A stretch of DNA of 64,000 nt from Spirochaetaceae bacterium (GTDB lineage: Bacteria; Myxococcota_A; UBA9160; UBA4427): assembly GCA_020632655.1 (NCBI GenBank), contig JACKFD010000007.1:293257-357256 (forward strand), in the 5' to 3' direction. The translations under genes and the position numbers were made by a program. The notes beneath the pieces were generated by a model. It worked only from the letters and a program-made list of their open reading frames with translations. It made no database searches and was not told the origin of the DNA. Numbering within the stretch: the first letter of the stretch is position 1; each line of letters starts with the position of its first letter. Positions 26,536 to 34,435 of this stretch are shown piece after piece.

Positions 26536-27579
26536 CTAGCGCTGCCCGTCGGGCATCTCGGCGTCGAGGCCGTCGATCTTCGAGAGACGGACGATCAGCT
26601 CCTCGACCCGGGAGCTGTAGCCCCACTCGTTGTCGTACCAGGCGACGATCTTCGCCATGCGCCCTTCGATCACCTGGGTGAGCGGCGCGTCGAAGATCGA
26701 CGAGTGCGAGTCGCCGATGATGTCCGACGACACGATCGGCTCCTCGTTGTAGGCGAGGATCCCCTTCATGGGCCCGTTCGCCGCCTGCCGCATCGCCTCG
26801 TTGATCGCTTCGACCGTCGCGTCCCGCTCGAGCTCGACCGTCAGGTCGACGACGCTGCCGTCGGGCACGGGCACGCGCATGGCCAGGCCGTCGAGCTTGC
26901 CCGCGAGCGCGGGAATGACCTGGCCGATCGCGCGGGCGGCGCCCGTCGAGGTCGGGACGATGTTCGTGGCGGCGTTCCGGGAGCGGCGCATGTCGCTCTT
27001 GTGCGGGGCGTCGATCAGGCGCTGGTCCGAGGTGTAGGCGTGGATCGTGCTGAGCAGGCCGCGCCGGATGCCGAAGGTCTCGTGCAGGACCTTCGCGACC
27101 GGGGCCGCGCAATTCGTGGTGCAGCTGGCATTGCTCACGATGCGCGAGTCCGCGCGCACGACCTCGTCGTTCACGCCCATCACGACCGTCGCCTCGAGCG
27201 GATCCTTGCAGGGGACGGTCAGGATCACCCGCCGCGCGCCCGCCTCGAGATGCTGCTCGAGCTGGGCGAGCTTGCGGAAGGCGCCCGTGCTCTCGACGAC
27301 GTAGTCGACGCCGAGGTCGCGCCAGGGCAGCTTCGACGGATCCTTCTCGGACAGGATGACGAAGGGATCGCCGTCGATGTTCATCGCACCGTCGTGGATC
27401 GTCGCCGAGCCGGGATAACGGCCGTGGATGCTGTCGTAACGGAAGGCGTAGAGGAGCGCCTCGGGCGGGGCGATGTCGTTGATCGCGACGAGGTCGAAGT
27501 GGCCGCGCAGCTTCGCGATCCGCGTGATGGTCCGGCCGATCCGGCCGAAGCCGTTGATCGCGATCCTCGGTATCCGCAT
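26536..27579 (-). CDS. gap: Glyceraldehyde-3-phosphate dehydrogenase, type I
   Basis: The glycolytic/gluconeogenic enzyme that oxidises G3P to 1,3-bisphosphoglycerate. INGFGRIGR opens the Rossmann fold. The catalytic motif is SNASCTTNC with Cys153. The usual phosphate-site segments are present (STGAARAIGQVIPAL, WYDNEWGYSSRV). The aspartate in AINDIAP (Asp35) favours NAD over NADP. Length (347) is slightly above the usual 335. A strong GGAGGAGGGGAGGGG run precedes the ATG. No phosphoglycerate kinase or other glycolytic gene lies nearby, so this copy stands alone. Confidence 0.97.
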   Translation of the reverse strand: MRIPRIAINGFGRIGRTITRIAKLRGHFDLVAINDIAPPEALLYAFRYDSIHGRYPGSATIHDGAMNIDGDPFVILSEKDPSKLPWRDLGVDYVVESTGAFRKLAQLEQHLEAGARRVILTVPCKDPLEATVVMGVNDEVVRADSRIVSNASCTTNCAAPVAKVLHETFGIRRGLLSTIHAYTSDQRLIDAPHKSDMRRSRNAATNIVPTSTGAARAIGQVIPALAGKLDGLAMRVPVPDGSVVDLTVELERDATVEAINEAMRQAANGPMKGILAYNEEPIVSSDIIGDSHSSIFDAPLTQVIEGRMAKIVAWYDNEWGYSSRVEELIVRLSKIDGLDAEMPDGQR

Positions 27580-27644
27580 GTCCCCTCCCCTCCTCCATCC
27601 GGCATCCGACCCGGACGCCGGGCCCGACCGGCGTCGTCTCGGCG

Positions 27645-28805
27645 TCAGTCGCCCTCTTCGAGCTCCGCGTCCACCTGATCATCCGGCACGGGCGAGGCGA
27701 AGATCGCCCGCCGCCGGGCATCGATCGGCGGGGCCGCCGCCTCCGCGAGCCCGTTCAACCGATCGATCAGCTTGCGCAGCTCGCCGACCTTCTTGCGATT
27801 GAAGTGGAGGCGGAGACGCGGAAGATGCGCCGTCTCGGCGTCCTCCTCCGGCAGGATGCCCGTCCGTTCGATCCGCCCCGACTCGAGCAGTCGCCCGGCG
27901 AACTCGTCGTTGATCGCCTCGAGCTCCTCGTCCGTCGGCGCGACGTGCAGGCGCATGACGAGGCGGCCGCCGACGTAGCGGCTCGAGTGATAGTTGCGGT
28001 AGAAGCCCTCGATCTCGTTCACGGCTTCGTCGACCGAGTCCGTGACCGCCAGCAGCTCGAGGTCGGCGGGATCGATCAGTCCCCGCTCCGCGAGATGCGT
28101 CTCGACGTACTCGAGCCACTCCTTCCAATAGCTGCCACCGGGCTCGTCGACGAAGACGATCGGCACCATCTCGCTCTTGCCCGTCTGCACGAGGGTGAGC
28201 GCCTCGAAGCCCTCGTCGTGGGTGCCGAAGCCGCCCGGGAAGAGCGCGATCGCATGGGCCTCCTTCACGAAGACGACCTTGCGCGTGAAGAAGTAGCGGA
28301 AGTTGATGAGCTTCTCGTCGCCCGCGATCGTCTCGTTCGCGCGCTGCTCGAAGGGCAGCCGGATGTTGACGCCGAAGGAGGATTCACGGCCCGCGCCGCC
28401 CTGGGCCGCGCCCATGATGCCGTCGCCGGCGCCCGTGATGACCATCCAGCCCTCGCGGACGATGCGCTCGGCGAAGCGATGGGCGTTGATCCAGTCGGGA
28501 TGATCGGGGTGCGTGCGCGCGCTGCCGAAGACGGCCACCTTCCGCAACCGCGAATAGGGGGCGAAGACGCGGAATGCGTGGCGCAGCTCCTTGAGCGCGC
28601 TGTTCACGAGCTTGAGCTCGGCGCGCGAGGTGCGGTCGCGCAGGAGGTGAACGCCCGTCACGAGGAGCTGACGGACGAGCTCGGCGTCGGCCGGGTCCGT
28701 GTCCTCGTGTCGCGCGGCCTCGACGAGTGCTTCGATCTGGTCGTTCAGCTCGGACTGGCGGAGCTGGTAGCGACGGCGGACGGCAGGGGACATCGGCGGG
28801 AGCAT
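27645..28805 (-). CDS. LOG-family (TIGR00730) Rossmann-fold protein
   Basis: A 386-residue member of the lysine-decarboxylase-like/LOG family, whose characterised members cleave nucleoside monophosphates to base and ribose-5-phosphate (PpnN, LOG). VAVFGSARTHPDHPDW starts the nucleotide fold, GWMVITGAGDGIMGAAQGGA forms the phosphate loop, and PGGFGTHDEGFE is the catalytic PGGxGTxxE box. It has a 90-residue N-terminal helical part and a long C-terminal part (RLRLHFNRKKVGELRKLIDRL), as in the larger PpnN-like proteins. A second ATG four codons in is equally likely, since neither has a ribosome site. The in vivo substrate is unknown. Confidence 0.88.
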   Translation of the reverse strand: MLPPMSPAVRRRYQLRQSELNDQIEALVEAARHEDTDPADAELVRQLLVTGVHLLRDRTSRAELKLVNSALKELRHAFRVFAPYSRLRKVAVFGSARTHPDHPDWINAHRFAERIVREGWMVITGAGDGIMGAAQGGAGRESSFGVNIRLPFEQRANETIAGDEKLINFRYFFTRKVVFVKEAHAIALFPGGFGTHDEGFEALTLVQTGKSEMVPIVFVDEPGGSYWKEWLEYVETHLAERGLIDPADLELLAVTDSVDEAVNEIEGFYRNYHSSRYVGGRLVMRLHVAPTDEELEAINDEFAGRLLESGRIERTGILPEEDAETAHLPRLRLHFNRKKVGELRKLIDRLNGLAEAAAPPIDARRRAIFASPVPDDQVDAELEEGD

Positions 28806-28854
28806 AGCGGGGCCGGGAGACCGGGAGAGCCGCCTCCGCTCGTCGACATGCCGC

Positions 28855-29340
28855 TCAGCCGCGCGGCTTCATCGCCTCGAGCATCGCCGCCATCCCGGCG
28901 TGCACCTTCTGGATCGCCTTGAGCGGCCGGATCATGACCTTGAAGTCCTCGATCCGCCCCGCGTCGTTCCATCGGATCATGTCGACGCCGTTGATCGTGA
29001 TGCCGTCGACCTCGGTCACGAACTCGAGCACGGCGTCCCGCTCGCCGCGCACCTCGCGCACGTAACGGAAGGCGCGGTCGGGGACCCCGGCCGGCTTCGA
29101 AGAGCCGGCGCCGGCCGACCCGCCCGAGTCCGCCTTCGCCTGCCCCGGCAGCACGTTCGCCGCGGCCATCAGGTAGAGCTTCGTGACCGCGCGCCCCTGC
29201 TGAGGCGTGTGGACGACGGGCGAGTGGAAGACGACGTCCTCGGCGAGCACCTCGTCGAGGGCGGCGGACATCGCCTCGGGATCGCGCTGCCGCAGGACGT
29301 GATGCCAGGCGGCCAGGCCACGGTCGACGAGCTCGCCCAA
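28855..29340 (-). CDS. SnoaL/NTF2-like protein
   Basis: A 161-residue single-domain protein with the cone-shaped NTF2/SnoaL pattern: an N-terminal helix (LVDRGLAAWHHVL), EVLAEDVVFHSPVVH, and a closing sheet (AVLEFVTEVDGITINGVDMIRWNDAGRIEDFKVMIRP). Family members range from polyketide cyclases and ketosteroid isomerases to binding proteins. The conserved Asp/Tyr set of ketosteroid isomerase is not evident, so no reaction is assigned. The start is TTG at 29340 with GGAGGAG upstream. It lies in line with the LOG gene and may be co-transcribed. Confidence 0.8.
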   Translation of the reverse strand: MGELVDRGLAAWHHVLRQRDPEAMSAALDEVLAEDVVFHSPVVHTPQQGRAVTKLYLMAAANVLPGQAKADSGGSAGAGSSKPAGVPDRAFRYVREVRGERDAVLEFVTEVDGITINGVDMIRWNDAGRIEDFKVMIRPLKAIQKVHAGMAAMLEAMKPRG

Positions 29341-29369
29341 GTCGCTCCTCCCCGCCCGGTCGGCTTCGG

Positions 29370-29612
29370 CTAGAGGAATTTCTGCGGCACCGCGCAGAGG
29401 GCGGCGTAGATCGCGAAGACCAGTCCGCCGACCGCGGCGACGGCGGGCGGGGCCTGGGGGAAGAGCCAGCTGATCACGAAGGGCGAGACCACGATGAAGA
29501 CGCCGAGCACGGCGTAGCCGAAGGGATGGGTCTTGATCTCGCGCAGGATCGCGCGGCCGATCCCGCGCCCGCGTCCGCCCTCCTCGGATCGTTCCGTCGC
29601 CGGCTCGCCCAT
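29370..29612 (-). CDS. Small membrane protein, 80 residues
   Basis: Not recognised. An acidic/basic cytoplasmic head of 25 residues precedes a hydrophobic stretch (YAVLGVFIVVSPFVISWLF), a short PQAPPA turn, then a second helix (VAAVGGLVFAIYAALCAV): a two-helix hairpin. The ATG at 29612 follows a perfect AAGGAGG. It lies 205 bases downstream of pqiC on the same strand and upstream of the NTF2-like gene. It could belong to the Pqi operon or start its own transcript. Confidence 0.7.
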   Translation of the reverse strand: MGEPATERSEEGGRGRGIGRAILREIKTHPFGYAVLGVFIVVSPFVISWLFPQAPPAVAAVGGLVFAIYAALCAVPQKFL

Positions 29613-29817
29613 GGTCGCGCCTCCTTCATGCCCTTCACGCCCGGGATCGCACCCGGTCCCGCTCCCTCGGAGCGGCGCTCGGCCCCGCTCCCGGATCCGC
29701 GTCGTGGGGCCGGAGCATAAGCCGCGAGGCGCCCATCGGCATGCAGCGGCCTGTTGCTGAGCCGCGCCCGCCCGCGCGTCGGCGCCCGCTTCCGCCTGCG
29801 GGGCCCCTGCCGATCGC

Positions 29818-30540
29818 CTACCTCGGGCCTTCTCCGGAATCGATGGCCGCCCCGACGGGCAGGTCGGTACCCGCCTCGACGTCCGGGCCCGTGCCGCCCC
29901 CGACGTCCCGCCCGGCACCCAGCTCGACGATCCGGTCCGCGATCCGGGTCGCGAGCAGGGCGCAGACCCGCGCATGGGCCTCGACGAGCGGCGCGCTGCC
30001 CTCGCCGGCGACGACGAGACGCTCCTCGAGCACCTCGATCGGACCGACTGCCTCGCCGCCGTCGCGCAGCAGCACCCATCGCACGCGCACGCGCAAGCTT
30101 CCCTCGGCGTCGCGAATCAGCTCGTCGACGTGAAACCGGACGCGGTAGTCGAAGGGAAAGGGCGCCCGCGAAGGATGCGTCACGACCCGCGACGACCCGA
30201 GCTGGCTCGCCAGGCCGTTGGCCACGCCGCGCAGGAAGTTCTCCTCGAAGCCGCCGAGCCAGCGGTTCCGCTCGTCGAGTCGGACCTCCCCCGAAGCGGC
30301 GAGCCGCGCGAGCTGCGGACGATCGAGATAGGTCGGCAGTCGCACGGGCCCGACCACGATGGCCGCCTCGGGCGCTCGTGCGGCGGCCGGCGGCAGACCC
30401 TCCGATCCGAGCACGAAGCTGCGCACGCGCGGACTCCGCCCGAGGCAGCCGGCGAGCGCGAGCAGCGCCAGCGATCCCGCCACGAGCGCGGCGGCCGACC
30501 GGCGCTGGGGCCGACCGCCCCGATCCATGCAAGGCCCCAT
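29818..30540 (-). CDS. pqiC: PqiC-type lipoprotein (ABC-type transport auxiliary)
   Basis: A 240-residue outer-membrane lipoprotein. The lipobox LALLALAGC places the lipid on Cys32. Family features are PRVRSFVLGSEGLP, VVGPVRLPTYLDRPQLA and RWLGGFEENFLRGVANGLASQL, matching the DUF330/PqiC-YmbA fold. In E. coli PqiC rings the tip of the PqiB needle and joins it to the outer membrane. The ATG overlaps the pqiB stop (TGATG), so translation is coupled. A further ATG four codons in is possible. The last 35 residues are Gly/Asp-rich and probably disordered. Confidence 0.9.
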   Translation of the reverse strand: MGPCMDRGGRPQRRSAAALVAGSLALLALAGCLGRSPRVRSFVLGSEGLPPAAARAPEAAIVVGPVRLPTYLDRPQLARLAASGEVRLDERNRWLGGFEENFLRGVANGLASQLGSSRVVTHPSRAPFPFDYRVRFHVDELIRDAEGSLRVRVRWVLLRDGGEAVGPIEVLEERLVVAGEGSAPLVEAHARVCALLATRIADRIVELGAGRDVGGGTGPDVEAGTDLPVGAAIDSGEGPR

Positions 30541-32192
30541 CAACGCTTCCCCCTCAAGAGCTCCTCGGGATGCTGCTCGAGCCGCTCGGTCAGCAGACGC
30601 AGGGATTGCGCCGCCTTCGAGAGGTCCCGGACGAGCTGCTCGACGTCCCGGGCCGTGTTCGAGTCGGGCGAGATCAGCGCGTCCGCCGAGCCGATCGCCT
30701 CCTCGAGCTTCGCGAGCGAGCTGACGAGCCCGGGCACGAGATCGTCGTTCGCGGTGCCCGCGAGCCGCTCCATCTCGCCCAGCGTGCTCGAGAGGCTCGT
30801 CAGCACGCGCTCGAGCTCGCGGCCGATCGACTCGAGGGGCAGCCGGTCGACCTTGTCGACGATGCTCGCGATGCGATCGGTGATCGCCTCGAGGCCACCG
30901 TGCGCCGTCGGCAGCTCGGGATAGGTGCCCGTCGACGCGACCCGGGCTGGCCGGGCCGACGCGACGAAGTCGAACTCGACGGCCTTCTGGCCGGTCAGGA
31001 GATTGCCGGTCACGAGCCGCGCCCGCAGGCCGCGCGCGACGAGCTGCTCGATCCGCTCGAGGTTCGCCTCGCGGACGTCGCCACTCGCTCCCTCGCGCGC
31101 GTCGGGATCCCCCGCCGCGAGGCCCATGCGCTCGGGCTCGATCTCGATCACGACGGGGATCTCGATCTCGTTCGTGCGCGGATCGAGGCGCAGGTCGACG
31201 TCGAGCACCTCGCCGAGCTTGAAGCCGCGGAACTGGACGGGCGAGCCCGGCACGAGACCGGCGATCGACTCGTCGAAGTGGAGCAGGAAGCGCTGCTTGA
31301 ACGCGTAGCGGGGGCGACGGATCGCCTGCTTGTTGGGATAGAGCTCGAAGACCATGTCCTCGGCGACGTCGCGCGCGACCGTGACCGTCGGCGGTGTCTC
31401 GAAGGCGATCCCTCCGACGGCCATCGCCACGATCGACGGCGTGTCGATCTGCAGCCCCTCGGCCGTGAGGGCGAAGTCGAGACCCGACGCGTTCCAGAAG
31501 CGCGTCGTCGAACGGACGCGCTGGTCGTGGGGCGACTCGACGAAGACCTGGATGTCGACGTGGCGGCCATTCTCGTCGAGGGAGTAGCCGGCGACCTGGC
31601 CGACCCGCAGCCAACGGTAGTAGACGGGCGATCCGACCTGGATCGAGCCGAGCTCCTCCGCGCGCAGCGAGAAGAGCGTGCCGGGCTCGTCGGAGGTCAC
31701 GATCGGCGCCTTCGACAGCCCCTCGAATCGACGCGTGCGCCGGCCGGTGTCGGAGGGATCGACTGCGATGTACGCGCCCGAGAGCACGGTCTCGAGACCG
31801 GACACGCCGCCCGCCGAGACCTGCGCGCGGACGACCCAGAAGCGCGTGCTCTCGGTCAGGTAGCCCGAGAGCTCCTTGGCCAGGCTCGCCGTGACGACCA
31901 CCTGCGACAGGTCCTGGGTCAGCTCGACGGTCTCGACGAGCCCGACCTCGACGTCCTTGTACCGGATCTTCGTCTTGCCGGCCTCGAGGCCCTCGGCGCT
32001 GTGGAAGACGATCGTGATCGTGGGGCCCTGCTCCGACCAGGCCCACCAGGCGAGATAGATGCCCATGAAGGCGGCGACGAGCGGGATCAGCCAGACCGTC
32101 GAAGGCCACGAACGCGTCCGCACGACGGCCCGGGGCACGCCCGCGCCCGACCCGCCCTCGGAACCCTGCGGCCTCGACTCATCGCTGCTCAT
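30540..32192 (-). CDS. pqiB: PqiB, MCE-domain lipid transport needle
   Basis: A 550-residue protein with a short cytoplasmic head, one membrane helix (STVWLIPLVAAFMGIYLAWW, about 31-50) and three MCE (MlaD) repeats. Each repeat shows the pattern of strand, turn and YKDVEVGLVE-like motif: near 58-110, 170-225 (VYYRWLRVGQVAGY) and 290-340 (VQFRGFKLGEVLDV). A long C-terminal coiled-coil region (about 450-540) should form the needle shaft. In E. coli PqiB carries phospholipids between inner and outer membrane. It is translated in coupling with pqiA2 upstream (14-base overlap) and pqiC downstream. Confidence 0.95.
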   Translation of the reverse strand: MSSDESRPQGSEGGSGAGVPRAVVRTRSWPSTVWLIPLVAAFMGIYLAWWAWSEQGPTITIVFHSAEGLEAGKTKIRYKDVEVGLVETVELTQDLSQVVVTASLAKELSGYLTESTRFWVVRAQVSAGGVSGLETVLSGAYIAVDPSDTGRRTRRFEGLSKAPIVTSDEPGTLFSLRAEELGSIQVGSPVYYRWLRVGQVAGYSLDENGRHVDIQVFVESPHDQRVRSTTRFWNASGLDFALTAEGLQIDTPSIVAMAVGGIAFETPPTVTVARDVAEDMVFELYPNKQAIRRPRYAFKQRFLLHFDESIAGLVPGSPVQFRGFKLGEVLDVDLRLDPRTNEIEIPVVIEIEPERMGLAAGDPDAREGASGDVREANLERIEQLVARGLRARLVTGNLLTGQKAVEFDFVASARPARVASTGTYPELPTAHGGLEAITDRIASIVDKVDRLPLESIGRELERVLTSLSSTLGEMERLAGTANDDLVPGLVSSLAKLEEAIGSADALISPDSNTARDVEQLVRDLSKAAQSLRLLTERLEQHPEELLRGKR

Positions 32193-32835
32193 CGCGCTCC
32201 TCGATCACGTCCCAGATCAGTCTCGGGTCGAAGCTCTCGGCCGCGAAGAGCGTCAGCACGACGACGGCGCCGAAGAAGAACGCGCCCGCCTCCGCCTCGA
32301 CGGCGGCGACCTTGCCCATGTGCACGAGCGCCGCCAGGATCGTCACGACGTAGACGTCGACCATCGACCAGCGCCCGATCGCCTCCACCACGCGATACAC
32401 GAGAGACCGCCTTCGCGGGTCCCACCGGCTGCGTCGCTGCACCGACGCCAGCAGCCCCACGAGCGCCACGATCTTCAGCACGGGCACGACCACGCTCGCC
32501 ACGAAGACCACGAAGGCGAGCGGCCACATGCCGTGGCTGAAGAGGAAGACGACGCCCGACAGGATCGTATCCGCCTGCGTGCGACCGAGCGAGGTGACCG
32601 ACATGATCGGGTAGAGGTTCGCGGGCAGGTAGCAGAGGATCGCGGCGATCAGGAAGGCCCAGGTGCGCGAGAGGCTGTCGGGCTTGCGACGATGGACGTC
32701 CGAGCCGCAACGCGGGCAACCGAGTGCCGCATGCGCGTCGTGCGCTGCAACGGGCGGAATCGCGACGACGAGTCGGCAGGTATGACATTGGGCGTAGGGA
32801 AAGCCGGGGCCCGCGGCCGACGCCAGAGCGCTCAT
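32179..32835 (-). CDS. pqiA: PqiA-family inner-membrane protein, second half
   Basis: A 218-residue integral membrane protein. A four-cysteine zinc knuckle (CHTCRLV and CPRCGSD) leads into four membrane helices, including YLPANLYPIMSVTSLG, the family signature. E. coli PqiA carries two such units in one chain; here they are two genes. This is the second unit, starting at an ATG that overlaps the stop of the first (ATGA). It ends 14 bases inside pqiB. The role is presumed to be moving lipid from the inner membrane to the PqiB needle. Confidence 0.93.
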   Translation of the reverse strand: MSALASAAGPGFPYAQCHTCRLVVAIPPVAAHDAHAALGCPRCGSDVHRRKPDSLSRTWAFLIAAILCYLPANLYPIMSVTSLGRTQADTILSGVVFLFSHGMWPLAFVVFVASVVVPVLKIVALVGLLASVQRRSRWDPRRRSLVYRVVEAIGRWSMVDVYVVTILAALVHMGKVAAVEAEAGAFFFGAVVVLTLFAAESFDPRLIWDVIEERDEQR

Positions 32836-33431
32836 GCCGGCTCGCCCAGCCGGCGCCAGACGAGCTCCGTGTCGAGGAAGGCCGCCGCGCCGGCGAGGAT
32901 CGGGATCAAGACGGCGAACGCCCAGAGCGCGACGCCCGGCACGATCTCCGCCATGTCCGCGAGCTTCACGACGGCGACGAGGATCCCGATCAGGAAGACC
33001 TCCATCATGCTCCAGGGCTTGAGGCGCGAGACCCATCGCATCGCCACGACCGCCCCCGGCGCCGGTGCCCCGAAATGGAGCGGCGCGAGCACGTAGAGGA
33101 GCAGCAGGATCTCCGAGGCGGGCGACAGGATCGTCGTAAAGAGCACGAGCCCCGCGACCGCACGACTGCCCTGCTCCCAGAGTGCCTGCACGCCCGAACC
33201 GAGCGTCGTGTGCGTGACCTGCCCCTGCATCTCGAAGGCGAGGAAGGGATAGGCGTTCGCGACCGCGAAGAGGATCGCCGCCGCGACCATGAGCGCGAAG
33301 GTGATCTCCACGGTCCGGCGTCTGCGCCGGAAGAGCAGGGCCCCGCAGCGGCCGCAGACCGCCGACCCGCCGTCGGGCACCTCGGGCTCCTCGACGACCC
33401 CGTCGCACACCTGACATCCGACCCAGCGCAA
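32832..33431 (-). CDS. pqiA: PqiA-family inner-membrane protein, first half
   Basis: A 199-residue membrane protein. Its knuckle CQVCDG...CGRCGAL (with the acidic insert VVEEPEVPDGG between) precedes four helices with ANAYPFLAFEMQGQ, the PqiA signature, and LKPWSMMEVFLIG. No ATG lies near the domain start. The best start is TTG at 33431, just before RWVGCQVC, with a G-rich run upstream. First gene of a four-gene overlapping operon pqiA1-pqiA2-pqiB-pqiC. Functionally it should pair with the second PqiA half as one lipid-handling unit. Confidence 0.88.
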   Translation of the reverse strand: MRWVGCQVCDGVVEEPEVPDGGSAVCGRCGALLFRRRRRTVEITFALMVAAAILFAVANAYPFLAFEMQGQVTHTTLGSGVQALWEQGSRAVAGLVLFTTILSPASEILLLLYVLAPLHFGAPAPGAVVAMRWVSRLKPWSMMEVFLIGILVAVVKLADMAEIVPGVALWAFAVLIPILAGAAAFLDTELVWRRLGEPA

Positions 33432-33583
33432 GAACGTCCCCCGCGTCCGAGGCTCCCGCCGCCGCCCGGATGCCTCGTGGCGACCGAGGATAGGCGACCT
33501 GCCGAACCATCGGCAGCGAGGCGCGCCCCACGCCGAGCGCACGCGCCGGCCATGACATGCGCAGGGCGTCGAACGGATCCGCC

Positions 33584-34435
33584 TCAATCCCGCGCGGACT
33601 GCGCGCCGGCGAGGATCGCGTCCTTGCGGGCCCAACGCGCCAGCAGCCAGTCGATCGTGTCCTCCCGACCCCGAGGCAGCCGTGCCCGCGGCACGACCTC
33701 GGCATCGACGCCGATCTCCCGGACGGCCCCGGCCAGGAGCGCCCAGAACGAGACCGGGCGCGGGTAGACGAGGGTGAGATCGACGACCGCCTCGAGCTCC
33801 TCGCCGAGCCCCTCGATCAGGGTCGCGAAGCCGCCGACGCGCGGGATCAGCAGGTGCGCGTAGGGGCTCTCCTGCTCCACGCGCTTCGCCTCCGTCGAGC
33901 GCGTGCCCTCCGCGAAGTTCATCACGGCCGCCGGATGATCCCGCAGCACGTCGGCCGCGGCGCGCAGCGTCTCGAGGTCGCGAGTCCGTCGCGCCGCTTC
34001 GTCGCCTCCCGCCTTCGCCTGCCGCCGCAGGACGGGGAAGTCGAAGGCCCAGATGATCGCCCCCACGATCGGCACCCGGAGCAGCTCGCGCTTCGCCAGG
34101 AACTTGAGCAGCGGTCCGTCGCGCACGACGATGCTCTGGATCACGAAGATGTCCGACCACGACACGTGGTTCGAGAGGACGACGTAGGTCCGGTCCTTCG
34201 CCAGCCCGAGCGCGGGTCGCGGCCAGCGGATCCCGACGACACGTCCGAGCCAGAGGTCGTCGATCCACAGCGCCGCGCGATAGATCCCGCCCATCGCCCG
34301 CTCGATCGCCCCCCGCCCCCCCGGCCAGAGCAGCTTCGCGAGCGCGAGGGGCAGCGCGAGCACGACCCAGAAGCCGAGGTTCAGCGAGATCACGACCAGC
34401 CCGACGGCGGCCCGCAGATGCGCGAGCGGTGTCAA
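33584..34435 (-). CDS. 1-acyl-glycerol-3-phosphate (lysophospholipid) acyltransferase, PlsC-like
   Basis: A 283-residue membrane-bound acyltransferase. The N-terminal membrane segment (VGLVVISLNLGFWVVLALPLALAKLL) is followed by the catalytic NHVSWSDI (HX4D) motif and NFAEGTRS, the glycerolipid-binding box. It should acylate a lysophospholipid or lysophosphatidic acid. The C-terminal part (VDLTLVYPRPVSFWALLAG) resembles the YihG/LCLAT-like subgroup. The start is TTG at 34435, whose last bases overlap the stop of the CoA-transferase gene (TTGA), so the pair is probably translationally coupled. The Pqi operon follows after 152 bases. Confidence 0.9.
   Translation of the reverse strand: MTPLAHLRAAVGLVVISLNLGFWVVLALPLALAKLLWPGGRGAIERAMGGIYRAALWIDDLWLGRVVGIRWPRPALGLAKDRTYVVLSNHVSWSDIFVIQSIVVRDGPLLKFLAKRELLRVPIVGAIIWAFDFPVLRRQAKAGGDEAARRTRDLETLRAAADVLRDHPAAVMNFAEGTRSTEAKRVEQESPYAHLLIPRVGGFATLIEGLGEELEAVVDLTLVYPRPVSFWALLAGAVREIGVDAEVVPRARLPRGREDTIDWLLARWARKDAILAGAQSARD

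Noticed and set aside
26536..27579. Erythrose-4-phosphate dehydrogenase instead of GAPDH
   Set aside because: The NASCTTNC box and phosphate-site residues fit ordinary GAPDH, and no pyridoxal-synthesis genes are adjacent.
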